A stretch of 50,007 nucleotides of DNA, from positions 85,520 to 135,526 of the forward strand of contig MGIT01000002.1 in the NCBI GenBank assembly GCA_001793895.1, written 5' to 3'. This document shows, piece after piece, positions 15,108 through 22,999 of the stretch (within the stretch, counting starts at the first letter, position 1; every line of letters starts with the position of its first letter). The stretch comes from Candidatus Wolfebacteria bacterium RIFOXYB1_FULL_54_12 (lineage in GTDB: Bacteria; Patescibacteriota; Minisyncoccia; UBA6257; UBA9933). Both the position numbers and the translations under genes were made by a program. The notes below the pieces were generated by a model, which was given only the letters and a program-made list of their open reading frames with translations, was not told where the DNA came from and did not search any database.

Positions 15108-16562
15108 ATGGCACACGGAAACGTCATTATCAGATTCAACGAGGTATCATTTGGATACCAGCATAACCGCCCTCTTTTGGAGGAGGCGGATTGTTCGGTG
15201 CGCGAAGGGGCAAAGGTGACCATCATGGGGCAGAATGGTGCAGGGAAAAGCACATTGTTCAAGCTATTGTTAGGAGAGCTGGAGCCGACCGAAGGATCTA
15301 TTGCCATAGAAAAAGATGCATCGATCGCCATTGCGCGGCAGGTGCTTTCGCGCGAACAGCTCGAGCTGACCGTGAAGGAGTTTTTTGAGAGCATGTTCGA
15401 TCGCAAGGTGTATGATATCGATCCGAAGATCGCGGAGGTGTTGGAAGTGGTCAATTTGCATGCGCCGCTCGATCGGCAAATGAAGACATTTTCCGGCGGG
15501 CAGCAGGCGCGTTTGCTGTTGGCATCGGCGTTGATCCAGAAGCCGGACATTTTATTGCTCGACGAACCGACGAACAATTTGGACAAGGCGGGTATCGCCC
15601 ATTTGACGGCGTATCTGAAGGCATACGACAAGACCTGTTTGGTCATTTCCCATGACGCAGAGTTTTTAAATGCGTTCACGCACGGAGTTTTGTATTTGGA
15701 TGTATTCACACGAAAGATAGAACAATATACCGGAGATTATTTTAAGGTAGTGGAAGAGATCAAGCGTCGCCTTGAGCGCGAACGCAGTCAGAACGCGCGT
15801 TTGGAAAAAGATATTTCAAACCGCAAAGAGCAGGCGAACTTTTTTGCGCAAAAGGGCGGCAAGCTGCGCAATGTTGCGGCGACCATGCGTGAAAAGATAG
15901 AAGAGCTTGAGGAAGACAAGGTTGACATACGGCGCGAAGACAAGACGATCCCGGCGTTTACTATTGGCAATCAGGATATATCCCACCCTGCGGTCCGGTT
16001 CGAGTCGGTATGTATCGTCAAGGACCATAAGCGCGTAGGAAAGAAATTTGAGCTGATCCTGCGCAAGAAGATGCACTTGCTTATTACGGGGCCGAATGGC
16101 ATCGGTAAAAGCACATTGCTTGAAGCATTGTACAACGGAACGGAAAAAGGCATGAAGATCGAAAGCGGCACGATCGTCGGTTATTATCGGCAGGATTTTT
16201 CCACGCTCGATTTTGATGCAAGCGCGTATGATGTATTGAAGGAGGTCGCGCTTGATGCGACCGACCAGGACATCCGCGGCGCTGCGGCACGATTTTTGAT
16301 CACTGGCGATCTGCTCGCTGCAAAAGTGAGCAGCTTGTCCGAAGGGCAAAAGGGGCTGCTGTCGTTCGCACGATTCACCTTGCAAAAACCGGGCCTGTTG
16401 ATTCTTGACGAGCCCACCAACCACATCAACTTCCGTCACTTGCCGGTCATTGCAAAGGCGCTGGACAAATACGAAGGCGCCATGATACTGGTAAGTCACA
16501 TGCCAGAATTCGTAAAACAGATCCGCATCGACGAAGAGTTGGATCTCGGGAAAATCGGATAA
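15108..16562 (+). CDS. ABC-F family ATPase
   Basis: A 484-residue protein with two ABC ATPase domains and no membrane part. Domain 1: GQNGAGKST, signature FSGGQQARL, Walker B LLLDEPTNNLD. A charged linker (about residues 225-300) follows. Domain 2: GPNGIGKST, an unusual signature LSEGQKGLLSF, Walker B LLILDEPTNHI. ABC-F proteins bind the ribosomal E site and relieve stalled or drug-bound ribosomes. An in-frame ATG at 15069 would add 13 residues, but it lies directly after the -10 box, so 15108 is preferred. The second domain's signature deviates from SGGQ. Confidence 0.9.
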   Translation: MAHGNVIIRFNEVSFGYQHNRPLLEEADCSVREGAKVTIMGQNGAGKSTLFKLLLGELEPTEGSIAIEKDASIAIARQVLSREQLELTVKEFFESMFDRKVYDIDPKIAEVLEVVNLHAPLDRQMKTFSGGQQARLLLASALIQKPDILLLDEPTNNLDKAGIAHLTAYLKAYDKTCLVISHDAEFLNAFTHGVLYLDVFTRKIEQYTGDYFKVVEEIKRRLERERSQNARLEKDISNRKEQANFFAQKGGKLRNVAATMREKIEELEEDKVDIRREDKTIPAFTIGNQDISHPAVRFESVCIVKDHKRVGKKFELILRKKMHLLITGPNGIGKSTLLEALYNGTEKGMKIESGTIVGYYRQDFSTLDFDASAYDVLKEVALDATDQDIRGAAARFLITGDLLAAKVSSLSEGQKGLLSFARFTLQKPGLLILDEPTNHINFRHLPVIAKALDKYEGAMILVSHMPEFVKQIRIDEELDLGKIG

Positions 16563-16570
16563 GTCGCTAA

Positions 16571-16644
16571 GTTGTCATTCCGGCTCACGAGCCGGAATCT
16601 CATCAAATGAACGCGGGATCCTGAAATAAATTCAGGATGACAAT
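16571..16644. repeat. Palindromic repeat of the TGTCATTCC type
   Basis: A 10-bp hairpin ATTCCGGCTC/GAGCCGGAAT (16577-16586 with 16589-16598), then ATCCTGAA/TTCAGGAT (16618-16625 with 16631-16638), framed by TTGTCAT and ATGACAA. Confidence 0.6.
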
Positions 16645-16665
16645 GTAAAAAGATTATAAAAGGTG

Positions 16666-16704
16666 TATAATAAGGGCATATTCATTAATGCCCTTATTTT
16701 TTAC
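16666..16704 (+). promoter_or_regulatory. Promoter plus terminator-like hairpin directly before ATG
   Basis: TATAAT (16666-16671) is followed by a 9-bp hairpin (16671-16679 with 16688-16696), a T6 run (16697-16702) and ATG 16705. The hairpin plus T run has the form of an intrinsic terminator inside the leader. Depending on the exact start site, part of the left arm may not be transcribed. Confidence 0.5.
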
Positions 16705-17862
16705 ATGAAGCACATACAACGGATTGCCATCATTGCATTTGCAGTTTCAATGGTATTGCTCCCGGCGGCGACGAATGCCACGGAGCTCAAAGCAGCGCGT
16801 GAGTATACGCTGCAAAAAGACGTAGTAGAACAGGGAGATCTGTATGTTGCCGCACAGACAAACGTGGTTGCCGGAGAAGTGGCGGGCGACCTTGCGGTTG
16901 TGGGTGCGAATGTATTGATAACCGGCAATGTCGAACAAGACCTGTTCGCTGCCGGCGGCACGGTAAACATATTAGGCGACATTGGCGATGATATTCGCGT
17001 AGTCGGCGGCACGGTCACGATCGGCCGACAGGTTGGCGGTGACGTGGTGGCTGCCGGCGGCATGATTCACATCATTTCCGGAGCAAAGGTTGCAGGCGAC
17101 GTGGTGGTCGCCGCGGGCCAGGTCATCATTGATGGTGATGTTGCCGGCACGGTGAAGATATCCGGAGGCGAAGTGGTGATCAATGGTTCCGTAGGCAAGA
17201 GCGCGGTCATCCGTGTAAGCGAGCGGGTGTCGGTAGGTAGGGAGGCGAAAATCGGGGGCGATCTTGCATATAAGTCATTTGATGCGGCGTCAATCGCCGA
17301 AGGTGCGCAGATTGCCGGTGAGACAAAATTTGAAAAAATAGAACGTCCGACGCGCGTTGATAAGCGTGCAAGCGCGGCTATGGTCGGATTGCTCGGCGTT
17401 ATGGCATTGCTCCGATTGGCGGCAATGATCATTACGGCGGTACTCGCGGTCGTATTGTTCCGCAAGGCGGCCCAATCGTTGACAAAATCGTCGATCGATC
17501 ACTTTGGCAGGGAATTGGTTCGTGGGTTTGTGGTATTGGTCGTGATTCCTTTCGCCATTCTGTTTGCGCTTGTAAGTATCATTGGTATCGGATTGGGTAT
17601 TGCGGCTGCGCTTGTTTACATCCTATTGCTCATGATAGCAAAGGTGCTTGCGAGCATCTTGTTCGGCGCGGTCGTGCTGAAACTGATAAAGAAAAAGAAG
17701 GACTACGAGGTTACATGGCAAAGCGCCGTGGCTGGCGTGATCGCATTGTCTATTGTTTCTTTGATACCGATCTTTGGTTGGCTGGTTGCCTGCCTGGCAT
17801 TCCTTGTATCACTGGGAAGCATCTCAATGCTGTTGTATCAAAAGGCATGGCTAAAACGATAA
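16705..17862 (+). CDS. Bactofilin-like beta-helix membrane protein
   Basis: A 385-residue protein. A signal peptide (residues 1-26, ending in ATNATE) precedes a repetitive region of about 160 residues with short hydrophobic-Gly repeats (GDLAVVGANVLITGNV, GDVVAAGG, GDIGDDIRVVGG), the pattern of a polymer-forming right-handed beta-helix. Three to four transmembrane helices follow (about residues 225-385). Related exported proteins are annotated as polymer-forming cytoskeletal; here the beta-helix should face outward. An upstream ATG at 16663 is part of the promoter region. Confidence 0.75.
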   Translation: MKHIQRIAIIAFAVSMVLLPAATNATELKAAREYTLQKDVVEQGDLYVAAQTNVVAGEVAGDLAVVGANVLITGNVEQDLFAAGGTVNILGDIGDDIRVVGGTVTIGRQVGGDVVAAGGMIHIISGAKVAGDVVVAAGQVIIDGDVAGTVKISGGEVVINGSVGKSAVIRVSERVSVGREAKIGGDLAYKSFDAASIAEGAQIAGETKFEKIERPTRVDKRASAAMVGLLGVMALLRLAAMIITAVLAVVLFRKAAQSLTKSSIDHFGRELVRGFVVLVVIPFAILFALVSIIGIGLGIAAALVYILLLMIAKVLASILFGAVVLKLIKKKKDYEVTWQSAVAGVIALSIVSLIPIFGWLVACLAFLVSLGSISMLLYQKAWLKR

Positions 17863-17905
17863 AAACTTTTGTAAGTCGTCACTCTTCCCTGTACAGCTCT
17901 CTGTC

Positions 17906-17925
17906 ATTCCCGCGCAGGCGGGAAT
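17906..17925. repeat. dRS3-like palindrome
   Basis: ATTCCC-GCGCAGGC-GGGAAT within TGTCATTCCC...GGGAATCCAGAG. It has exactly the layout ATTCCC-N8-GGGAAT known as dRS3 in Neisseria. Confidence 0.65.
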
Positions 17926-17940
17926 CCAGAGTGCTATCAC

Positions 17941-17968
17941 AAAAATGCGCCCTAAAGGGCGCATTTTT
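17941..17968 (+). terminator. Intrinsic terminator
   Basis: A 12-bp stem (17941-17952 with 17957-17968), loop TAAA, ending in T5; terminates the bactofilin-like gene. Confidence 0.9.
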
Positions 17969-17996
17969 ATTGCTATATAAAACTTAATAAGATACG

Positions 17997-18776
17997 ATGC
18001 AAATCATGGAGGCGATACTCAATATATACAAACCGCAAGGCATGACACCGTTGCAAGCGCTCGATATGATACGGGCGAGTGAGCCCGCATATCAAAATGA
18101 AAAAATGACCTACGCGGGGCGATTGGACCCGATGGCGGAGGGCGTGTTGCTGGTGCTTGTTGGAGGCGCGGTGCATAAAAAGGATATATACAATGGACTC
18201 GACAAAACATACGAAGCGGATGTGCTCTTTGGTGTCGGTACGGACACGCACGATCTGCTCGGCATGCCTATGATCGTTGCAACGGAAGATATGTCCGACG
18301 CGCGGTTTAAAAAAGAAGCGGATAGTCTGCTCGGCATGCATGAATATGCGCTTCCTATATATTCATCAAAACCGGTGCAGGGCAAGCCGCTATTTCAATG
18401 GGCGCGCGAGAACAGGGTGCATGAAATAACGGTGCCAAAGCGGACGATGCATGTGTATGAGATCGATATGCTTGATCGTAAAAAAATAACAGCCGGCGCA
18501 TTGCGCAAGGAGGTCGCGCAGCGTATTGAAAGGGTGACGGGTGACTTCAGACAGGAAGCCGTAAAGGATGCATGGAGCGCGCTATTGGAAGCTGATGCCA
18601 ACGCATCATTTCACGTTGCGCACATACGGGTGAGGTGTGCAAGCGGAACATACATCAGAACGCTTGCGCACGAATGGGGAAAGCGATTGGGAACGGACGC
18701 AGTGCTATCGCGCCTGGTGCGGACAAGGGTGGGGGGATATGCAATCGGCGAAAGCATGCAATTTGACAATAAGTGA
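17997..18776 (+). CDS. truB: tRNA pseudouridine-55 synthase TruB
   Basis: A 259-residue TruB, which isomerises U55 in the T-loop of tRNAs. The catalytic motif is TYAGRLDPMAEGVL, with Asp near residue 43. KTYEADVLFGVGTDTHD and the C-terminal RCASGTYIRTLAHEWG and LVRTRVGGYAI blocks are conserved. ATG 17997 or ATG 18006 (MEAILNIYKP) may be used; the second fits the usual TruB N-terminus. An extended -10 (TGC-TATATA, hexamer 17974-17979) lies upstream. The gene lacks a clear C-terminal PUA extension. Confidence 0.93.
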   Translation: MQIMEAILNIYKPQGMTPLQALDMIRASEPAYQNEKMTYAGRLDPMAEGVLLVLVGGAVHKKDIYNGLDKTYEADVLFGVGTDTHDLLGMPMIVATEDMSDARFKKEADSLLGMHEYALPIYSSKPVQGKPLFQWARENRVHEITVPKRTMHVYEIDMLDRKKITAGALRKEVAQRIERVTGDFRQEAVKDAWSALLEADANASFHVAHIRVRCASGTYIRTLAHEWGKRLGTDAVLSRLVRTRVGGYAIGESMQFDNK

Positions 18777-18791
18777 TACTTTTCACATACT
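18763..18791 (+). promoter_or_regulatory. Promoter of Cys-rich mini-protein gene
   Basis: TTGACA (18763-18768) inside the end of truB, 17-bp spacer, CATACT (18786-18791); leader of about 40 nt. Confidence 0.55.
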
Positions 18792-18838
18792 GTACCCAGT
18801 AAATAAAAGGGTACATTCATTCGTAAAAGGAGGGTGCT

Positions 18839-19072
18839 ATGCCTCACTGTATGCTGTGTGGAAGGTCACATATTCCGTTGTGTTTGTTGACGCCATTACC
18901 TGAACGCGATCGAACGGGAAAAGAGATTGTGACATGTACCGCATGTTACAATAAGCGGCGAATCGGGAAATGGTGCGAGAAGCACCGGTGTTACCACGAG
19001 ACGATCTTGGGCGCCGATTCCTATGAAGGGTGTCTGTATTGTCTCGCCGAAGAAAGACGGGCGATACGGTAA
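18839..19072 (+). CDS. Cys-rich, probably zinc-binding mini-protein
   Basis: A 77-residue protein with four Cys pairs: CMLC (residues 4-7), CTAC, CEKHRCYH and CLYC. Together with His this would suit two zinc knuckles. I do not recognise a named family. The start is unusually well defined by a strong SD, AAAGGAGGG (18826-18834), five bases before ATG 18839, whereas most neighbours have none. It has its own promoter and terminator. A nucleic-acid-binding or regulatory role is a guess from the zinc-finger-like spacing. Confidence 0.65.
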   Translation: MPHCMLCGRSHIPLCLLTPLPERDRTGKEIVTCTACYNKRRIGKWCEKHRCYHETILGADSYEGCLYCLAEERRAIR

Positions 19073-19086
19073 GGGAGGTAAGTAGA

Positions 19087-19115
19087 CTGCGGGCGATATG
19101 CCCGCGGTTTTTTTT
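19087..19115 (+). terminator. Intrinsic terminator of mini-protein gene
   Basis: Stem 19088-19094 with 19100-19106, then T8. Confidence 0.92.
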
Positions 19116-19130
19116 ATGTCCACGAAAGGA

Positions 19131-19136
19131 TATAAT
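19131..19136 (+). promoter_or_regulatory. -10 box of proB
   Basis: TATAAT eight bases before ATG 19145; predicts a leaderless mRNA. Confidence 0.6.
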
Positions 19137-19144
19137 GAACGGAT

Positions 19145-19888
19145 ATGAAGATCGTCATAAAACTTGGCAGCGCGGTATTGGTGCGGGAAAAGGACCAATC
19201 GATAGATCGAAAGACCGTGCTGGCGGTGGTGCAGCAAGTGGATGAGCTGATGCGCCGGGGGCACGCGGTGGTATTGATATCATCGGGGGCGGTGGCAAGC
19301 TGTCCAAATACGTTGTATTCAAAGAGTCTTCGCGCGGCCATCGGGCAACCGAAGTTGATGCATTTATATGAGGATTATTTCGGCATCTTCGATCGGGAAA
19401 CATGCCAGCTATTGTATACGCATGAAGATCTGGGAGGCGGGCGCAGTGCCTATACAAAAAAAATAGTGAATGAAGCGCTCGAGCGCGGCGTTGTTCCGGT
19501 GATCAACGCGAACGATAGCGTAAACAGCGTGGAGCTGGATGCGCTAAAGGAATATGCCGACAATGATACGCTTGCGGCGCGGGTGGCGATGATGATCGGC
19601 GCAGATCGCGTGTATCTATTGATCGGCGAGAAGGGATTGATGGATTACGATACCGGCGAGATCATGCGCACGGTAGATGATATCAAAAAAGCAACGAAGC
19701 TGGTGCGCGGAAAAAGCGCCGTGGGGAGCGGAGGGATGAAGAGTAAATTGGCGGTTGCCGATACGCTTTGCAAGAAAGGGATCGGGGTTTGGCTGCTGCC
19801 CGGCAAGGAGCGGAATGCGATCATTGATTCGTTTGAGGGAAAAGCGATCGGAACCGAATGCATGGCGAAGAATAAAAAGAGACCGTGA
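19145..19888 (+). CDS. proB: Glutamate 5-kinase-like amino acid kinase (ProB type)
   Basis: A 247-residue amino acid kinase. KIVIKLGSAVL at the N-terminus and LISSGAVA match the ATP/substrate loops, VPVINANDSV and DNDTLAARVAMMIGAD the glutamate-site region, and GSGGMKSKLAVAD the C-terminal phosphate-binding block. ProB phosphorylates the gamma-carboxyl of glutamate at the start of proline synthesis. It ends after the kinase domain, with no PUA domain as in E. coli ProB. No proA or proC is adjacent. A start at ATG 19145 is fixed by the nearby TATAAT. Confidence 0.88.
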   Translation: MKIVIKLGSAVLVREKDQSIDRKTVLAVVQQVDELMRRGHAVVLISSGAVASCPNTLYSKSLRAAIGQPKLMHLYEDYFGIFDRETCQLLYTHEDLGGGRSAYTKKIVNEALERGVVPVINANDSVNSVELDALKEYADNDTLAARVAMMIGADRVYLLIGEKGLMDYDTGEIMRTVDDIKKATKLVRGKSAVGSGGMKSKLAVADTLCKKGIGVWLLPGKERNAIIDSFEGKAIGTECMAKNKKRP

Positions 19889-19903
19889 TAACGGTCTCTT
19901 TTT
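19874..19903. terminator. Bidirectional intrinsic terminator
   Basis: A 13-bp stem (19874-19886 with 19891-19903), with A5 and T6 flanks, between convergent proB and prs. Confidence 0.92.
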
Positions 19904-19917
19904 TATGATTGGCAAAA

Positions 19918-20802
19918 TCAATACGATCGCTCCGATTGCAAGAGCGGTACAATATGAATGATGGCGATGCGCGGATCTTTGGGAATCAATGTTGGCGGGA
20001 TCGAATCGGTGCAGTAGATCCGCTCAACACCAAGCTTCCAAAGTTGGGTCCATGCGGATCCGGTAAACAATCCATGGGTCACCATAATGGTGATGCGTTT
20101 TCCGCCAAGTGCTTTGAGCTTTTTACAGCAAGCGATGAGGGTTTGTCCGGTGTCGATCATATCGTCGATGATGATTACATTTGGCTTTATGGTGCCGGAT
20201 AATTGGGAAAGGGTGACTCCGGTTTTGGTATGGCGCTTTTTGAACGAAGCGACATTGGTTTGCATCTCGGCGGCGCGCTTGACGGCTTCGCAGCGGGCGA
20301 TAGCACCTTCGTCCGGTGCAACAATCGCTGCGTCGGTCAGTGACCGATCGGCGATGATGCAAGCAAATGTTTCGGAGAGTGAAAGGGAATTGATCGGGAG
20401 CGGAATATATTCGCGGTCCTCGTCGCTATGAAGGCTGAATGTGGTAATGGCGTCGATCCGGGACCGCTCAAGGAGTCCACCGACCCATGCCGTCGCAAGG
20501 CTTTCCTTGTTTACGATCTTATCGTGCCGGGCGTAGGCAAGGTAGGGAAGTAGCGCGGTTACCCTGCGCGCCCCCTGTTGCTTAAGTGTGTCAGCGAGTA
20601 GGAGAAAGGATGTGAGGTTTTCATCGGGGGGAGTGATAGACCCAAGGATGACACATTCTTGACCACGTACGTCGGTTCCGATGGTAATATGTAGTTCGCC
20701 ATTTGGATAGCGATTTGCTGCAAAAGCGCCTTTTTTATGATTTGGCAATTTACGGAGTGCGCTTCCTATATATTCATATTGGGGGAAGGTAAAAAGGATC
20801 AT
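19918..20802 (-). CDS. prs: Ribose-phosphate pyrophosphokinase-like protein (PRPP synthetase)
   Basis: A 294-residue member of the PRPP synthetase family, which makes PRPP from ribose 5-phosphate and ATP. ANRYPNGELHI corresponds to the FPDGE motif, LLPYLAYARHDK to the ATP flexible loop (PYxxYxRQDR in others), and VIIIDDMIDTGQTL is the PRPP loop. It is shorter than typical Prs (about 315), and several motif residues differ (NGE, RHDK), so it may be a divergent Prs or a paralogue. The flanking phosphoribosyltransferase gene would use its product. Confidence 0.85.
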   Translation of the reverse strand: MILFTFPQYEYIGSALRKLPNHKKGAFAANRYPNGELHITIGTDVRGQECVILGSITPPDENLTSFLLLADTLKQQGARRVTALLPYLAYARHDKIVNKESLATAWVGGLLERSRIDAITTFSLHSDEDREYIPLPINSLSLSETFACIIADRSLTDAAIVAPDEGAIARCEAVKRAAEMQTNVASFKKRHTKTGVTLSQLSGTIKPNVIIIDDMIDTGQTLIACCKKLKALGGKRITIMVTHGLFTGSAWTQLWKLGVERIYCTDSIPPTLIPKDPRIAIIHIVPLLQSERSY

Positions 20803-20892
20803 AGGTATTATGGAACACTTATAGAACAGTTTATATTACCGCAAAAGCACAGAAAGGATTTGTTTGTAGAACGGATAGTGAACGCGTAGAAT

Positions 20893-21540
20893 CTATCGGG
20901 CCTTGCGCATCAGCGCTATCACTTCGGAATCTTCGACCTGAGGGAAAGAATTATAAAATGAGCCAATTGCGCCCATGTATTCAGGCATTGAAAGACAAAC
21001 GACCTCATCTACCAGCTTGCTGATCTCGGATAGGCTATCGGGAGGCGCTACAGGAACCGCAACGATGATCTTTTTAGGGTTGCGATGCTTAAGTTCCGCT
21101 ATGGCACATTTCATGGTTAGGCCAGTGGCAATGCCATCATCGACGATAATGGCGACTTTATCGAAAATAGCGATGGGTTGGGCGCTTGGAAGATATGTTT
21201 CGCGTCGGCGCTTTGCCTCGGTGCGTTGTATATTGATCTCTGCCTGTAGCCATTGCTGGTCAACGGAGGAGAGAATGGTTGGATCGCCGATCAGGTGGCC
21301 ATCCTCGGCGACGGCGCCGATGGCGTATTCCGGGTCGGTCGGGTGGCCGATCTTCCGCGGAATGATCAGGTCGAGCGGCAGGTGAAGTACGCTTGCGATT
21401 TCGAATCCGGTAACCACACCACCGCGCGGAAGTGCATAGACGACCGCGTCGGTATCGGCGTACGGGAGTAACCGTTGCGCAAGGAGCTGTCCGGCGTCTT
21501 TACGATCGGCAAAGCGGATTTGTTGGGAAGGAGTGGTCAT
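20893..21540 (-). CDS. Predicted phosphoribosyltransferase (COG1926 type)
   Basis: A 215-residue type I phosphoribosyltransferase fold. VYALPRGGVVTGFEIA and IIPRKIGHPTDPEYAIGAV are hallmark segments of this group, and the PRPP-binding loop is VAIIVDDGIATGLTM. The base substrate is not known. It lies 90 bases upstream of the PRPP synthetase-like gene on the same strand, suggesting shared metabolism of PRPP. ATG 21540 begins MTTPSQQIRFADRKDAGQ, the usual N-terminus of the group. Confidence 0.88.
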   Translation of the reverse strand: MTTPSQQIRFADRKDAGQLLAQRLLPYADTDAVVYALPRGGVVTGFEIASVLHLPLDLIIPRKIGHPTDPEYAIGAVAEDGHLIGDPTILSSVDQQWLQAEINIQRTEAKRRRETYLPSAQPIAIFDKVAIIVDDGIATGLTMKCAIAELKHRNPKKIIVAVPVAPPDSLSEISKLVDEVVCLSMPEYMGAIGSFYNSFPQVEDSEVIALMRKAR

Positions 21541-21563
21541 GGATGTACTCGCCTGCGTTGTTC

Positions 21564-21635
21564 TGTCATCCCGAGTCTGTCGAGGGATCTGCAGATTCCT
21601 CGGCTACGAAGAGTACTTTTTCGCTCGGAATGACA
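21564..21635. repeat. TGTCATCCCGAG-type inverted repeat
   Basis: TGTCATCCCGAG on the left faces CTCGGAATGACA on the right (ending 21635), with smaller palindromes between. It belongs to the same general class as the other TGTCATTCC repeats. Confidence 0.55.
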
Positions 21636-21711
21636 AGGCAAAGAAGGGTAATTACTATTGCTATAATAATAGCACTGCTGGTTCGTATGTTCCATAGCGC
21701 ATATTCCGTGA

Positions 21712-21717
21712 TATACT
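21712..21717 (+). promoter_or_regulatory. -10 box of DUF4015 gene
   Basis: TATACT twelve bases before ATG 21730. Confidence 0.55.
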
Positions 21718-21729
21718 AAAAGCATAATT

Positions 21730-22908
21730 ATGAAAAAATTCTTTCTGATCGGTATTGGTGGTATGGTGGTAAGCGCGGCGGCGTTTGGTTTGTCGCAAAC
21801 AAACAACAACCTGTTCGTGCATTCAAACGAGGCAGGTCAAAATAGTGCCAATAAAGAATCGCTTGCACCGAAAGAGGTTATGAAAAGAATGGAGACGCCA
21901 AAGGTCGTGCGAGCGGTATATCTTACCGCACCATCGGGAGGTCGCGAAGATAAGATACAGGCGATCATTAACATGAAAAAGGACGGACTCAATGCCGTGG
22001 TCATAGACATAAAGGATTCATTTGGGGTGGTCGCATATGATACGCAATTAGACATGGTCAACCGGTATGAATTGGAAAGAAAGTTCATTCCCGATCTTGC
22101 GGCGCTGGTGCAGCGGTTTCACGATGAAGGCATCTATGTAATAGCGCGTGTCGCGGTATTCCAAGATACGGCGTTTGCGGAAGCGCGACCCGAACTGGCA
22201 GTGCATGACAAGCGCAAGCTAAACGCGGCGGGGGGTGTGATGTCAAAAAAGACGCTTTGGCGCGATGGAAAGAATCTCGCATGGGTAGACCCGTCTTCGC
22301 GCGAGGTGTGGGAATATGTGGTCGCGCTTTCGAACGATGCATTAAGCTACGGGTTTGACGAACTGAATTACGATTACATTCGGTTCCCGTCCGACGGGAA
22401 GATATCGACCATCGCATACTCGGTAACAAAACCAGACGCATCATATCCGGTACAGATAAGAGGATTCATGCAATATCTGCGTGAACAGTTGCGTGACACC
22501 GTGCTATCGGTAGATCTGTTCGGTTTTACGATGGTCAAGAGCGAAGACATTGGCATCGGTCAGATCGTAGAAGATGCGTATGCCTACTTTGACTATGTGG
22601 CACCGATGGTCTACCCATCGCATTACCCGAGCGGATTTATGGGGTACAAAAATCCTGCGGCTTGGCCATATGAGATAATCGCGGATTCGATGCAAAAAGG
22701 ACAAGCGCGATTGGATGCGTATCAAGCGACTGCATCGACTACGGCGAAGTTGCGCCCATGGCTGCAAGACTTCGATCTTGGTGCCGACTACGATGCGGCG
22801 ATGATCGGAAAACAGATACAGGCAACGGAAGATATGTTGGGTGAACAGTATGCAGGCTATATGTTATGGAACCCATCAAGCAACTATACGGTAAGCGGTA
22901 TTCGATAG
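21730..22908 (+). CDS. Exported DUF4015 glycoside hydrolase-like protein
   Basis: A 392-residue protein with an N-terminal hydrophobic segment (FFLIGIGGMVVSAAAFGLS) acting as signal or anchor. From about residue 55 it has the DUF4015 (GHL-type TIM barrel) pattern: VRAVYLTAPSGG, LNAVVIDIKDSFGVVAYD, GIYVIARVAVFQD, FDELNYDYIRFPSDG and YVAPMVYPSHYP. The family is predicted to hydrolyse polysaccharide; conserved acids are visible in DELNYDYIRFP. It stands just before the giant surface protein, so a role at the cell surface is plausible. Confidence 0.85.
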   Translation: MKKFFLIGIGGMVVSAAAFGLSQTNNNLFVHSNEAGQNSANKESLAPKEVMKRMETPKVVRAVYLTAPSGGREDKIQAIINMKKDGLNAVVIDIKDSFGVVAYDTQLDMVNRYELERKFIPDLAALVQRFHDEGIYVIARVAVFQDTAFAEARPELAVHDKRKLNAAGGVMSKKTLWRDGKNLAWVDPSSREVWEYVVALSNDALSYGFDELNYDYIRFPSDGKISTIAYSVTKPDASYPVQIRGFMQYLREQLRDTVLSVDLFGFTMVKSEDIGIGQIVEDAYAYFDYVAPMVYPSHYPSGFMGYKNPAAWPYEIIADSMQKGQARLDAYQATASTTAKLRPWLQDFDLGADYDAAMIGKQIQATEDMLGEQYAGYMLWNPSSNYTVSGIR

Positions 22909-22948
22909 AAATAAAGTTATCCCCATACATCGGTCGATGCAATGGTGC

Positions 22949-22954
22949 TATACT
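22949..22954 (+). promoter_or_regulatory. Extended -10 promoter of giant surface-protein gene
   Basis: TGC-TATACT (hexamer 22949-22954); leader of about 38 nt without a visible SD. Confidence 0.55.
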
Positions 22955-22999
22955 TATAGAAGTAATCAACGCAATCGTAACGTAAACAAATAAATACTT

